A stretch of DNA of 64,000 nt from Polycyclovorans sp964425915 (GCA_964425915.1 CAYROO010000005.1:89597-153596), one strand, 5' to 3'; numbered from the stretch's first letter, positions 17,543-25,756 are shown. Notes: a model not told the origin generated them from the sequence alone. Translations and numbers: made by a program.

Positions 17543-18001
17543 ATGCCTCTCGTCTATCGCGGTGTTAACGCAAAGCATCATAAGCGACTGAAAGGAGTGC
17601 TTAAGCCCAAAGAGTCTGTGCCATTCATCAAAGGGGCGAAGTGGGATGAGGCGGAATGGGATAACGCCTATTGGGATAAAAACTACAAAAATGCAGTAGT
17701 GACTCATCAATTACATCAAGCTGGACTCCCTACGTCCGGCATATCAACCACGCCCAGTATTTTCCGGGCTATATTCTATGCTACCCACGCCGGAAGGTAC
17801 TCCGACGGCTATATCTACTCGATCGATCTGGCCAAGTGCTGCGAGCACTCTGTTAGCATCTACTACGTGACCGAACTTGTCTCCCATCCCAGTATTCCGG
17901 AGGACGACGAGGTTATACTTGTCGCGCAAGACTTTGGGGCTCTACCAGTGGAAGTCATCGTGGACGTTAGATACTTCAAAAATGGTCTTGAAGTGGTATG
18001 A
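17543..18001 (+). CDS. Cassette-encoded ADP-ribosyltransferase-like protein
   Basis: A 152-residue protein, cassette 2. The frame is open back to a GTG at 17465, but that lies inside attC 1, so the ATG at 17543 just after the site is the sensible start. Three spaced motifs resemble the R-S-E class of ADP-ribosyltransferases: YRGV near the N-terminus, GISTTPSIFRAIFYAT in the middle and EDDEVIL near the C-terminus, with the strand GYIYSIDLAK between. That fold includes many toxins and effectors that modify proteins or nucleic acids with NAD. The match is by eye and short, so the activity is a hypothesis. No immunity gene is evident. Confidence 0.6.
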   Translation: MPLVYRGVNAKHHKRLKGVLKPKESVPFIKGAKWDEAEWDNAYWDKNYKNAVVTHQLHQAGLPTSGISTTPSIFRAIFYATHAGRYSDGYIYSIDLAKCCEHSVSIYYVTELVSHPSIPEDDEVILVAQDFGALPVEVIVDVRYFKNGLEVV

Positions 18002-18011
18002 ATACTTCCCC

Positions 18012-18110
18012 ACCTAACATGACGTTGAAACTGTCCAAGGAACTTGTCACGCGGCTTGCGTGCGCAACCCGCGCGCCAGAGGCGCTTGGCAGCCTAACTT
18101 GGCGTTAAAT
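18012..18110 (+). repeat. attC site 2
   Basis: It starts ACCTAAC and ends GTTAAAT, 99 bp. The right half, GCCTAACTTGGCGTTAAAT, is close to the textbook L'/R' arrangement. The left half (ACCTAAC, five bases, GTTGAAACTG) pairs with it, leaving one extrahelical A. The longer central stem-loop is rich in GCGCGC. It lies just after the stop codon of the ADP-ribosyltransferase-like gene. Confidence 0.88.
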
Positions 18111-18612
18111 GGTTATGAAACCCTTGGAATCTTTCGGATTTTGGAGTCATGCTGAGCAATATCTGTTAGCGGCCGAAAGAGTTAAACGCCCGGCGGTTCC
18201 GCAAGGAGGAAAAGTGAAAGTTGAGTTGATCTTTCCAGCTTACTATTTGTTAGGTCATTCAATTGAGCTTTCGCTGAAATCGTTTTTGTCGGCTAAAGGG
18301 TATTCTCATTCAGAGCTGCGCAAGAAAAAATACGGCCATGACTTAGATAGCTTACTAAGTGAATGTACTAGGAGAAAGTTAGGGGGAGAAGTCAGACTTT
18401 CCAAAAAGGAGGTAAATGGAATATCGCTTTTGAACAAAACGTACTGTGACAAGAAATTTGAGTATTTGGAATACGGTAATTTTAGGCTGCCGGAGTATAG
18501 CTTTGCCTTTGGCATCGCTCGCAAGCTCTTAGACAACTTAAACACACATGCCTCAAATTCGCCATTGAAAAAAGCTAGGCAGGGCGACGCCAAAAAGCGG
18601 CGCGCCTGCTAG
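18109..18612 (+). CDS. Cassette-encoded HEPN-like protein
   Basis: A 167-residue protein, cassette 3. The ATG at 18109 overlaps the last bases of attC 2; a second ATG lies at 18115. The segment AYYLLGHSIELSLKSFLSAKGYS followed by KYGHDLDSLL is the pattern of HEPN-fold proteins (helical, often RNases or partners of nucleotidyltransferases). The canonical RxxxxH catalytic motif is not clearly seen, so an active nuclease is not claimed. The gene is clearly A/T-richer than the chromosome. Its last ~15 codons run into the imperfect attC 3, as happens in cassettes. Confidence 0.55.
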   Translation: MVMKPLESFGFWSHAEQYLLAAERVKRPAVPQGGKVKVELIFPAYYLLGHSIELSLKSFLSAKGYSHSELRKKKYGHDLDSLLSECTRRKLGGEVRLSKKEVNGISLLNKTYCDKKFEYLEYGNFRLPEYSFAFGIARKLLDNLNTHASNSPLKKARQGDAKKRRAC

Positions 18613-18622
18613 CGGCATTAGA
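18574..18622 (+). repeat. Degenerate attC site 3
   Basis: GCTAGGCAGG (18574-18583) pairs with CCTGCTAGC (18605-18613) apart from one extra G, the same L-box plus extrahelical-base design as the other sites. The terminal core is CATTAGA instead of GTTRRRY, and no clear RYYYAAC is seen on the left. The HEPN-like gene's TAG stop lies in the right arm. It is probably a decayed site that may no longer recombine. Confidence 0.5.
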
Positions 18623-18627
18623 AAGCG

Positions 18628-19176
18628 ATGAAGGTTCGACAGTCGCTCATCACTGCTATAGCGCTAGTTGTATTGGCGGCGATCACCTGGCTCGCGCTCA
18701 CCACCGCAGCTTCGTGGCTCCGGTCCCTCGACGCCTCGGTCGCTGCAGCGCTCACAACGGCGATCCTTGGGTTGCTAGGCCTTTGGTACGCGCAGTGGCA
18801 TTCAAAGAGTCGAGACATTGCTGAGAATCATCGCGAGAGCAAGATTGAGGTGTATACGATCTTCTTTGATATCGTCGAGAAATTCCAAAACGGAAAGATC
18901 AAAGACGAGGAACTCGGAGAGGGTGAGCTTCCCGATTGGTTGCGCGAAGACTTCAGAAAGTTGAACCGAGGCCTAATTCTCTGGGCATCCCCTGGAGTTA
19001 TTTCAGCTTGGCTAAAGTTTCGAGCAATCTCAGACTCAGGCAAGGGCAACATCTTGCTAGCGATGGATGAAATGTATAAAGCCATACGAAAGGACCTGGG
19101 CAACAGTAACTTCGGACTGAGAATCGGAGACCTAATCAGAATAGGGCTGAAAAATCCAGATGACCTCAAGCACTGA
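18628..19176 (+). CDS. Cassette-encoded small membrane protein, unknown function
   Basis: A 182-residue protein, cassette 4. Two membrane helices lie at about residues 6-28 (LITAIALVVLAAITWLALTTA) and 38-55 (VAAALTTAILGLLGLWYA). They are followed by a charged cytoplasmic domain containing the helix KIEVYTIFFDIVEKFQNGKI and a conserved-looking WASPGVISAWLKFR segment. I recognise no named family. Two N-terminal helices followed by one soluble domain recur in cassette-borne proteins. The gene ends 12 bp before attC 4. Confidence 0.65.
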   Translation: MKVRQSLITAIALVVLAAITWLALTTAASWLRSLDASVAAALTTAILGLLGLWYAQWHSKSRDIAENHRESKIEVYTIFFDIVEKFQNGKIKDEELGEGELPDWLREDFRKLNRGLILWASPGVISAWLKFRAISDSGKGNILLAMDEMYKAIRKDLGNSNFGLRIGDLIRIGLKNPDDLKH

Positions 19177-19188
19177 GATCGAGTTGCC

Positions 19189-19254
19189 TTCTAACAATCC
19201 GTTCCAGTCGACGTCCTCGCTTTGCGAGGCCGCGACTGAAGGCGGGCGTTGGGC
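19189..19254 (+). repeat. attC site 4
   Basis: It starts TTCTAAC, ends GTTGGGC, 66 bp. The left L region GTTCCAGTCG pairs with CGACTGAAGG on the right, leaving one unpaired base. The central hairpin is CCTCG-CTTTG-CGAGG. The left core has T at the purine position; otherwise the site is typical. It marks the right end of the array, since no further site was seen downstream. Confidence 0.85.
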
Positions 19255-19284
19255 GGCATGAATGCCCTGCCAGAGAACAACTAA

Positions 19285-19395
19285 GGGATATATCCGACTG
19301 GTTGCTTGTCGGCGCTGCGCCAGTATCTGGCCGGCATTACCACGCTGGGTTCGGCACTGGCGTCGTCGATGGGCGAATCGGTCAAGCCGCTATGA
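19285..19395 (+). pseudogene. C-terminal gene fragment after the cassette array
   Basis: From 19306 the frame reads LSALRQYLAGITTLGSALAS, then SMGESVKPL and a TGA at 19393-19395. Its codon composition is like the chromosomal genes, but no start codon with a ribosome-binding site precedes it and an in-frame TAA lies at 19282. It looks like the 3' end of a gene cut off by the cassette insertion or by deletion. The parent protein is not recognised. Confidence 0.35.
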
Positions 19396-19432
19396 TCGCG
19401 TCCCCGACCTTTCCCACCGCGGACCTCCACTA

Positions 19433-20092
19433 ATGGATCCCTCCTTCTGGCTGAACCGCTGGGACCAACAGCAAATCGGCTTTCATCTGTCCGAGGTGAA
19501 TCCGCAGTTGGTCGCGCACTGGCCCACGCTGGGGGTTCCGGCTGGCAGCGCGGTGTTGGTGCCGCTGTGCGGCAAGTCGCTGGACCTGCGGTGGCTGCGG
19601 CAGCAGCAGTTGCGGGTGGTCGGGGTGGAGTTGGCGGCGTCGGCGGTGGAGGCCTTCTTTGCCGAACAGGGGTTGGAGCCGCAGCGGCAGGTTCATGGTG
19701 CGTTTGCCCACTACTTGGCGGATGGCATCGAGATTTGGCAGGGCGATTTCTTTGCGCTGGAGCGGGCGCAGCTGGCGGGCTGTACCGCCTTCTACGACCG
19801 CGCGGCGTTGATCGCCTTACCGCCTGCCATGCGCGTTCGGTATGTCGCGCACCTGAATGCGCTGTTGCCGCCCGATGCCTGCGGCCTGCTGGTGACCCTG
19901 GACTATGACCCGCGGGAGATGGACGGGCCGCCGTTCGCGGTGCCGCCCTCGGAAGTGGAACAACACTTCGGCGACCGTTGGTCCATCACCCCCGGCCCTG
20001 TGCGCAACGCGCTGGATGCGGACGGCCGTTACCGCGAGCGCACCATGCGCTTTCTCCACGAGCAGAGCTTTTGCCTGCAGCGGCGGGGCTGA
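19433..20092 (+). CDS. tpm: Thiopurine S-methyltransferase
   Basis: A 219-residue SAM-dependent methyltransferase of the bacterial TPMT family. It begins MDPSFWLNRWDQQQIGFHLSEVNPQL, the family's typical N-terminus. The SAM site VLVPLCGKSLDLRWL is at about residues 40-54, and FYDRAALIALPPAMRVRYVAHL lies in the second half. Bacterial members methylate selenium or tellurium oxyanions and thiol compounds, so a role in metalloid detoxification is likely. The frame is open further upstream, but the ATG at 19433 gives the family's standard start and length. Confidence 0.92.
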   Translation: MDPSFWLNRWDQQQIGFHLSEVNPQLVAHWPTLGVPAGSAVLVPLCGKSLDLRWLRQQQLRVVGVELAASAVEAFFAEQGLEPQRQVHGAFAHYLADGIEIWQGDFFALERAQLAGCTAFYDRAALIALPPAMRVRYVAHLNALLPPDACGLLVTLDYDPREMDGPPFAVPPSEVEQHFGDRWSITPGPVRNALDADGRYRERTMRFLHEQSFCLQRRG

Positions 20093-20104
20093 GTCGACAC
20101 GGCG

Positions 20105-21409
20105 TCAGTCGTCGCGCATCTCCAGATTGCGGCTGAGCAGCAGCGCCACCAGGGTGCCGGCGGCGCCGGACAGCAGGTACAAGCCAACATAGCCCACGCC
20201 CAGGTGGGTGGCGATGGACAGCGCCACCATCGGCGCGAAGGCGGCACCCAGCAGCCAGGCGAAGTCCGAGGTCAGCACGGCACCGGTGTATCGATAGCGG
20301 CTGCGGAAACTGGCGTTGATCGCGCCCGCCGCCTGGGCATGGGTGAAGCCCAGCAGGGCAAAGCCGAACACGATGAAAAGGTAGGCGCCCACCTTGGTGC
20401 CCTGCAGGAACATCGGCAGCATCCCCACCAGGCTGAACACCGCGATCAGGCCGGCGCCGATGGCGAGGGTGGCGCGACGCCCGATGCGGTCCGCCACCAC
20501 GCCGGAGGTGAGCATGGTGAGCACACCGAGGCTGGCGCCGCAGACCTGCACCAGCAGGTACTCGCTGATGTCATCTTCGGTGAACAACTGCGCCCAGGAC
20601 AGCGGGAACACGGTCACCAGATGAAACAGGGCAAAGCTGCCCAGCGGCGCGAAGGCGCCCAGCAGGATGTTGCGCCACTGGTGGCGCACCATCTCGCCCA
20701 GCGGTGATGGCACCAGCTCCCGCGACTTCAGCAGTTGCGCGAATTCCGGCGTCACCACCAGTCGCAGGCGGGCGAACAGCGCCACCACGTTGATGGCGAA
20801 GGCCACATAGAAGGGATAGCGCCAGGCCCAGGACAGAAAATCTTCTTCCGACAGATTGAGCGTGAGAAAGGCGAACAGCGCCGCCGCCAGTAGGAAGCCC
20901 AGCGGCGCGCCGAGCTGCGGAATCATCGCGTACCAGCCGCGCTTGTCAGCCGGTGCGTTCAGCGCCAGCAGCGAGGGCAGGCCATCCCAGCTACCGGCCA
21001 GTGCCAGGCCCTGGGCGATGCGGAAGATGGCCAGCAGCCAGATGGCGACCGCGCCGATCTTCTCGTAGCCGGGCAGAAAGGCGATGCCGGCGGTGGCGGT
21101 GCCCAGCATGAACAGGGCGATTGTGAGCTTGCTGCCGCGGCCATAGCGCTTGTGGATGACGCGGAACAACAGTGAGCCGAAGGGGCGCGCCACAAAGGCC
21201 AGCGAGAAGATGGCGAAGGAATACATCATCGCCGTGAACGGTTCGGCGAACGGGAAAAACACGTGGGGGAACACCAGCGCCGCGGCAATGCCGAACACGA
21301 AGAAGTCGAAAAACTCGGACAGCCGGCCAATGATCACGCCAATGGCAATCTCGCCGGGCGCGACAGCGCCGTTTGACGAGCGTTCGGAGGGGGGATTCAA
21401 GGTCGACAT
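20105..21409 (-). CDS. MFS transporter, metabolite:H+ symporter type
   Basis: A 434-residue major-facilitator protein with about 12 helices. The N-terminal segment IGVIIGRLSEFFDFFVFGIAAALVFPHVFFP and the loop RPFGSLLFRVIHKRYGRGSKL resemble the metabolite:proton symporter group (ShiA/ProP/citrate-like). A second signature, VADRIGRRATL, lies in the second half. Substrates of this group are carboxylates, shikimate or betaines; none can be named here. The ATG at 21409 (MSTLNPPSER) gives a normal cytoplasmic N-terminus, while longer readings add non-homologous sequence. It diverges from the cyo operon across about 160 bp. Confidence 0.85.
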   Translation of the reverse strand: MSTLNPPSERSSNGAVAPGEIAIGVIIGRLSEFFDFFVFGIAAALVFPHVFFPFAEPFTAMMYSFAIFSLAFVARPFGSLLFRVIHKRYGRGSKLTIALFMLGTATAGIAFLPGYEKIGAVAIWLLAIFRIAQGLALAGSWDGLPSLLALNAPADKRGWYAMIPQLGAPLGFLLAAALFAFLTLNLSEEDFLSWAWRYPFYVAFAINVVALFARLRLVVTPEFAQLLKSRELVPSPLGEMVRHQWRNILLGAFAPLGSFALFHLVTVFPLSWAQLFTEDDISEYLLVQVCGASLGVLTMLTSGVVADRIGRRATLAIGAGLIAVFSLVGMLPMFLQGTKVGAYLFIVFGFALLGFTHAQAAGAINASFRSRYRYTGAVLTSDFAWLLGAAFAPMVALSIATHLGVGYVGLYLLSGAAGTLVALLLSRNLEMRDD

Positions 21410-21567
21410 CCTGCACGCGTTCCGGTTGCAAATGGGCTGGGGCAGCGAATTTCCACTTTGCAAAGATGGCATGGGCGGCGCGAGGGCGACATAGGACAAA
21501 ACGTCCAATCGCGCCACCGGGGCAGGGTGCCTAGAGTAACGATCAGGTTCACACCCCGTGCTGCGTC

Positions 21568-22662
21568 ATGCTTTCGAGAACGCTGCGGCTTGCGTCGCTG
21601 ATGGTCCTGCCGGCCCTGCTGATGGGCTGCGAAGCGGTTGTCCTCAACCCCTCCGGTGATGTTGCTGCCCAGCAACGCGACCTCATTGTCGTGTCTACCG
21701 TGCTGATGCTGATCGTGGTGGTGCCGGTGATGGTGATGACCGTGTGGTTCGCCTGGCGTTACCGCCAGTCCAACCGCGACGCCACCTATGCGCCGGACTG
21801 GGAGCACTCCACCCAGTTGGAGCTGGTGATCTGGACCGCGCCGCTGCTGATCATCATCGCGCTGGGCGCCATCACTTGGATCGGCACCCACCTGCTGGAC
21901 CCTTATCGCCCACTGCAGCGCATCGATGCCGAACGCGCGCTGCCCGCCGACGTGCAGCCGCTGCGCGTGCAGGTGGTGGCAATGGACTGGAAGTGGTTGT
22001 TTTTCTACCCCGACTACGGCATTGCCAGCGTCAACGAGATGGCGGCGCCGGTGGACGTGCCCATCGAATTCGAGATCACCGCCTCCACGGTGATGAACTC
22101 CTTCTTCGTGCCGGCGCTGGCGGGGCAGATCTATGCCATGCCGGGGATGAAGACGCAGCTGCACGCCATCATCAACAAGCCGGGCGACTACGAGGGCTTT
22201 TCCGCCAACTACAGCGGCCACGGTTTCTCCCACATGCGGTTCCGCTTTGCCGGGCTCGACGGCGATGACTTCGATGCCTGGGTGGACCAGGTGCGCGCCA
22301 GCGATCTGGCCCTGAGCCGCGACGAGTACCTGCGCCTGGAACAGCCCAGCGAGCGCGAGCCGGTGCGTTACTACGGCAGCGCGGCGCCGGACCTGTTCGA
22401 TGCCGCCGTCAACCTCTGTGTCGAGCCCGGCAAGATGTGCATGCACGACATGATGGCCATCGACGCCCGTGGCGGGCTCGGCCTGGCCGGCATCTACAAC
22501 GTGGCGCGGCTGCGCTACGACCGCGACCGCAGTCACCAGACCGCCAACCCGTCGCTGATCGCGGCCGACCCCTACGTGCTGGCCATGTGTGTGACCGAGC
22601 CGATGCCACCGATCTCCCCGGCCGGCCCTTACCGCTACGGCACCGCCCATCTCGCGCCCTGA
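21568..22662 (+). CDS. cyoA: Cytochrome o ubiquinol oxidase subunit II
   Basis: A 364-residue subunit II. It has a lipoprotein signal with lipobox LLMGC at about residue 21, two membrane helices (about 40-62 and 85-105) and a periplasmic cupredoxin-like domain with VVAMDWKWLFFYPDYGIASVNE and TVMNSFFVPALAGQIYAMPGM. The CuA ligands of cytochrome c oxidases (CxxxC) are absent, so electrons come from ubiquinol. It is the first gene of cyoABCD. The C-terminal extension carries CVEPGKMCMHDMM. Confidence 0.93.
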   Translation: MLSRTLRLASLMVLPALLMGCEAVVLNPSGDVAAQQRDLIVVSTVLMLIVVVPVMVMTVWFAWRYRQSNRDATYAPDWEHSTQLELVIWTAPLLIIIALGAITWIGTHLLDPYRPLQRIDAERALPADVQPLRVQVVAMDWKWLFFYPDYGIASVNEMAAPVDVPIEFEITASTVMNSFFVPALAGQIYAMPGMKTQLHAIINKPGDYEGFSANYSGHGFSHMRFRFAGLDGDDFDAWVDQVRASDLALSRDEYLRLEQPSEREPVRYYGSAAPDLFDAAVNLCVEPGKMCMHDMMAIDARGGLGLAGIYNVARLRYDRDRSHQTANPSLIAADPYVLAMCVTEPMPPISPAGPYRYGTAHLAP

Positions 22663-22674
22663 TGAACTGACGCC

Positions 22675-24711
22675 ATGAGCCCGATGACGCCCTTTACCGA
22701 CGAACGTTCCCCGCTGATGCAGACCCTGTTCGGGCGCCTCAGCTGGGACGCAATCCCCTTCTACGATCCCATCATCCTCGGCACCTTCATCGTCACTGCG
22801 CTGTTGGGGCTGGGGCTGGTCACCTACCTCACCCGCCAGCGCGCCTGGGGGCCGCTGTGGAACGATTGGTTCTGCAGCATCGACCACAAGAAGATCGGCA
22901 TCATGTACATCGTGCTGGGCCTGGTGATGCTGCTGCGCGGCTTTGCCGACGCCATCATGATGCGCGCCCAGCAGGCCATCGCCTTTGGCGACTCGGTGGG
23001 TTATCTGCCGCCGCACCACTACGACCAGATCTTCACCGCTCACGGTGTGATCATGATCTTCTTCGTGGCGATGCCCTTCGTCACCGGCCTGATGAACTAC
23101 GTGGTGCCGTTGCAAATCGGCGCCCGCGACGTGGCCTTTCCCTTCCTCAACAATTTCAGTTTCTGGATGACTGCCGCCGGCGCCGCGCTGGTGATGGCCT
23201 CGCTGTTCGTCGGCGAGTTCGCCATGACCGGCTGGCTGGCCTATCCGCCGCTGTCCGGCCCGGCCTACAGCCCCGGGGTGGGGGTGGATTACTACATCTG
23301 GGCATTGCAGATCGCCGGGGTGGGGACGCTGTTATCGGGCGTGAACCTGCTGGTCACCATCATCAAGATGCGCGCACCCGGCATGACCTTGATGAAGATG
23401 CCGGTGTTCACCTGGACTGCGCTGTGCACCAACGTGCTGATCGTGGCGGCGTTCCCGGTGCTCACCGCAGTGCTGGGGCTGCTGTCGCTGGACCGCTACG
23501 TCGGCACCAACTTCTTCACCAACGACTTTGGCGGCAACGCCATGATGTACGTGAACCTGATCTGGATCTGGGGCCACCCCGAGGTCTACATCCTGATCCT
23601 GCCGCTGTTCGGCGTGTTCTCGGAAATCGTCTCCACCTTCAGCGGCAAGCGGCTGTTCGGTTACAGCTCGATGGTGTACGCCACGGTGTGCATCACCATC
23701 CTGTCGTACATCGTGTGGCTGCACCACTTCTTCACCATGGGGTCGGGCGCCAGCGTCAACGCCTTCTTCGGCATCACCACCATGATCATCTCCATCCCCA
23801 CCGGGGCGAAGATGTTCAACTGGCTGTTCACCATGTACCGCGGCCGCATCCGCTTTGACCTGCCGATGCTGTGGACCATGGGCTTCATGCTCACCTTTGT
23901 GACCGGCGGCATGACCGGGGTGCTGCTGGCGGTGCCGCCGGCCGACTTCGTGCTGCACAACAGCCTGTTCCTGGTGGCGCACTTCCATCACGTCATCATC
24001 GGCGGCGTGGTATTTGGCACCTTCGCCGGCATCAACTTCTGGTTCCCCAAGGTGGCGGGTTTCAAGCTGGATGCGTTCTGGGGCAAGGTGTCGTTCTGGT
24101 GCTGGCTGGTGGGCTTCTACCTGGCCTTCATGCCGCTCTATGTGCTGGGCCTGATGGGCGTGACGCGGCGGCTCAGCCAGTTCGATGATCCCAGCCTGCA
24201 GATCTGGTTCCAGATTGCCGCACTGGGTGCCTTCGTCATTGCCCTGGGCATCCTTGCCTTCATCGTGCAGTTGTTCGTGTCGATCCGCCGTCGCGAATCG
24301 CTGCGCGACGACAGCGGCGATCCCTGGGATGGCCGCACCCTGGAATGGTCCACCGCCTCACCGCCGCCGGCCTACAACTTTGCCTTCACCCCGCGGGTGC
24401 ACGACCTCGATGCCTGGTGGGACATGAAGCGCGCCGGCTTCCAGCGCCCGACGGCAGGCTTCGAGCCCGTGCACATGCCGAAGAATACCGCCGCCGGCAT
24501 CGTGCTGGCCGGCCTCAGCGCGGTCTGCGGCTTTGGCCTGATCTGGCACATCTGGTGGCTGGCGGCCGCGGCCTTCGTGGCGGTGGTGGCCGGGGCCATC
24601 CTGCACAGCTTCAATGAGGACCGGGACTTCTACATTCCCGCCGACGAGGTCAGCCGGGTGGAGGACGCCCGCACCCGGCAACTCGCGGCGCTGCCGGGAG
24701 CCACGCCATGA
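22675..24711 (+). CDS. cyoB: Cytochrome o ubiquinol oxidase subunit I
   Basis: A 678-residue haem-copper oxidase catalytic subunit. Ligand motifs are present: the low-spin haem His in FTAHGVIMIFFV, the Tyr-His crosslink segment WIWGHPEVYILILPLFGVFSE (CuB His and Tyr), the CuB pair WLHHFFTMG, and VAHFHHVIIGG near the end of the core. The K-channel and D-channel are A-family-like. It reduces O2 to water and pumps protons. Its 3' end overlaps cyoC by ATGA. The Pro-rich C-terminal tail and two extra helices are typical of CyoB. Confidence 0.95.
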   Translation: MSPMTPFTDERSPLMQTLFGRLSWDAIPFYDPIILGTFIVTALLGLGLVTYLTRQRAWGPLWNDWFCSIDHKKIGIMYIVLGLVMLLRGFADAIMMRAQQAIAFGDSVGYLPPHHYDQIFTAHGVIMIFFVAMPFVTGLMNYVVPLQIGARDVAFPFLNNFSFWMTAAGAALVMASLFVGEFAMTGWLAYPPLSGPAYSPGVGVDYYIWALQIAGVGTLLSGVNLLVTIIKMRAPGMTLMKMPVFTWTALCTNVLIVAAFPVLTAVLGLLSLDRYVGTNFFTNDFGGNAMMYVNLIWIWGHPEVYILILPLFGVFSEIVSTFSGKRLFGYSSMVYATVCITILSYIVWLHHFFTMGSGASVNAFFGITTMIISIPTGAKMFNWLFTMYRGRIRFDLPMLWTMGFMLTFVTGGMTGVLLAVPPADFVLHNSLFLVAHFHHVIIGGVVFGTFAGINFWFPKVAGFKLDAFWGKVSFWCWLVGFYLAFMPLYVLGLMGVTRRLSQFDDPSLQIWFQIAALGAFVIALGILAFIVQLFVSIRRRESLRDDSGDPWDGRTLEWSTASPPPAYNFAFTPRVHDLDAWWDMKRAGFQRPTAGFEPVHMPKNTAAGIVLAGLSAVCGFGLIWHIWWLAAAAFVAVVAGAILHSFNEDRDFYIPADEVSRVEDARTRQLAALPGATP

Positions 24712-25334
24712 GCACGCCTTCCCACACCCTCAGCGGGGCCCTCAGCGACCGCTTCCTGGTGCGCGAGCCGCACCACCCGGAAAACGGCACGCTGCTGGGG
24801 TTCTGGCTGTACCTGATGAGCGACTGCCTCATCTTCGCCGTGCTGTTTGCCATGTACGGTGTGGTCGGCGGCAACTACGCCGCCGGGCCCGGGCCGGCCG
24901 ACCTGTTCGACCTCAAGCTGATCGCAGTGGCCACCGCCATGCTGCTGCTGTCGTCCATCACCTACGGCTTCGCCATGCTGGAAATGGCGCGCGACCGGGT
25001 GGGGCCCACCCTGCTGTGGCTGGGCATCACCGGGCTGTTCGGCCTGGCGTTTCTGGGCATCGAGCTCTACGAGTTCTCACACCTGATCCACCTCGGTGCC
25101 GGCCCGCAGCGCAGCGCCTTCCTGTCGGCCTTCTTTGCCCTGGTGGGCACCCACGGGCTGCACGTCGCCTTCGGCATTGTCTGGTTAGTGACCTTGATGG
25201 TGCAGGTGCGGCAGCGCGGCCTCACCGCCAGCAACCGCCGCCGCCTGGCCTGCCTCAGCCTGTTCTGGCATTTCCTCGACGTCATCTGGATTGGCGTCTT
25301 CACCTTTGTCTATCTGATGGGAATGCTGCGATGA
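24708..25334 (+). CDS. cyoC: Cytochrome o ubiquinol oxidase subunit III
   Basis: A 208-residue five-helix subunit III of the CyoC type. It begins with a short cytoplasmic segment and LLGFWLYLMSDCLIFAVLFAMYGV. It contains the conserved VGTHGLHVAFGIVWLVTLMVQV and ends with LSLFWHFLDVIWIGVFTFVYLMGML. It stabilises the catalytic subunit. It starts inside the last codons of cyoB (ATGA) and overlaps cyoD the same way, so translation is coupled. Confidence 0.94.
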   Translation: MSTPSHTLSGALSDRFLVREPHHPENGTLLGFWLYLMSDCLIFAVLFAMYGVVGGNYAAGPGPADLFDLKLIAVATAMLLLSSITYGFAMLEMARDRVGPTLLWLGITGLFGLAFLGIELYEFSHLIHLGAGPQRSAFLSAFFALVGTHGLHVAFGIVWLVTLMVQVRQRGLTASNRRRLACLSLFWHFLDVIWIGVFTFVYLMGMLR

Positions 25335-25756
25335 GCACGTCCGACATGCTGACCCAGCCGTCACACCTCGACGCCCATGGCGAAGACACCCGCCACGTGC
25401 ATGGCCATGACGATGGCCTCGGCGCGGCGCACGGCACGTTCAAAGGCTACCTCACTGGCTTTCTGCTGTCGGTGGTGCTCACCGCCATACCGTTCTGGCT
25501 GGTGATGGGCGAGGTGCTGCCCAGCAAGACGCTGACGGTGGTGCTGGTGCTGGCCTTTGGCGGCGTGCAGGTGCTGGTGCACATGGTGTACTTCCTGCAC
25601 CTCAACACCCGCTCTGAAGGTGGCTGGAACATGCTGGCGCTGATCTTCACCCTGATTCTGGTGGTGATCACCTTTGCCGGTTCGCTGTGGGTGATGTACC
25701 ACCTCAACGACAACATGATGCCGCTGACCGTGCACGAGGCACGCAACCTGCCCTGA
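25331..25756 (+). CDS. cyoD: Cytochrome o ubiquinol oxidase subunit IV
   Basis: A 141-residue CyoD protein: a His-rich N-terminus (HLDAHGEDTRHVHGHDDG) and three membrane helices (about 40-62, 68-90 and 102-125) with VLVHMVYFLHL between. Start ATG 25331 overlaps the cyoC stop; the stop codon overlaps the SURF1 ATG. It assists CuB site assembly in subunit I. The His-rich N-terminus is longer than in E. coli and could bind metal; this is inference. Confidence 0.92.
   Translation: MSTSDMLTQPSHLDAHGEDTRHVHGHDDGLGAAHGTFKGYLTGFLLSVVLTAIPFWLVMGEVLPSKTLTVVLVLAFGGVQVLVHMVYFLHLNTRSEGGWNMLALIFTLILVVITFAGSLWVMYHLNDNMMPLTVHEARNLP

Noticed and set aside
19262..19432. Upstream extension of tpm
   Set aside because: It is non-conserved sequence reaching back towards attC 4; the ATG at 19433 gives the normal TPMT start.
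21494..21506. GGAC-AAAAC-GTCC repeat ahead of cyoA as a RegA or FNR site
   Set aside because: Only four paired bases and no match to known RegA or FNR consensus; too weak to call.
21397..23115. A 572-codon minus-strand open frame
   Set aside because: It is antisense to cyoA and cyoB, His-rich and without family motifs.
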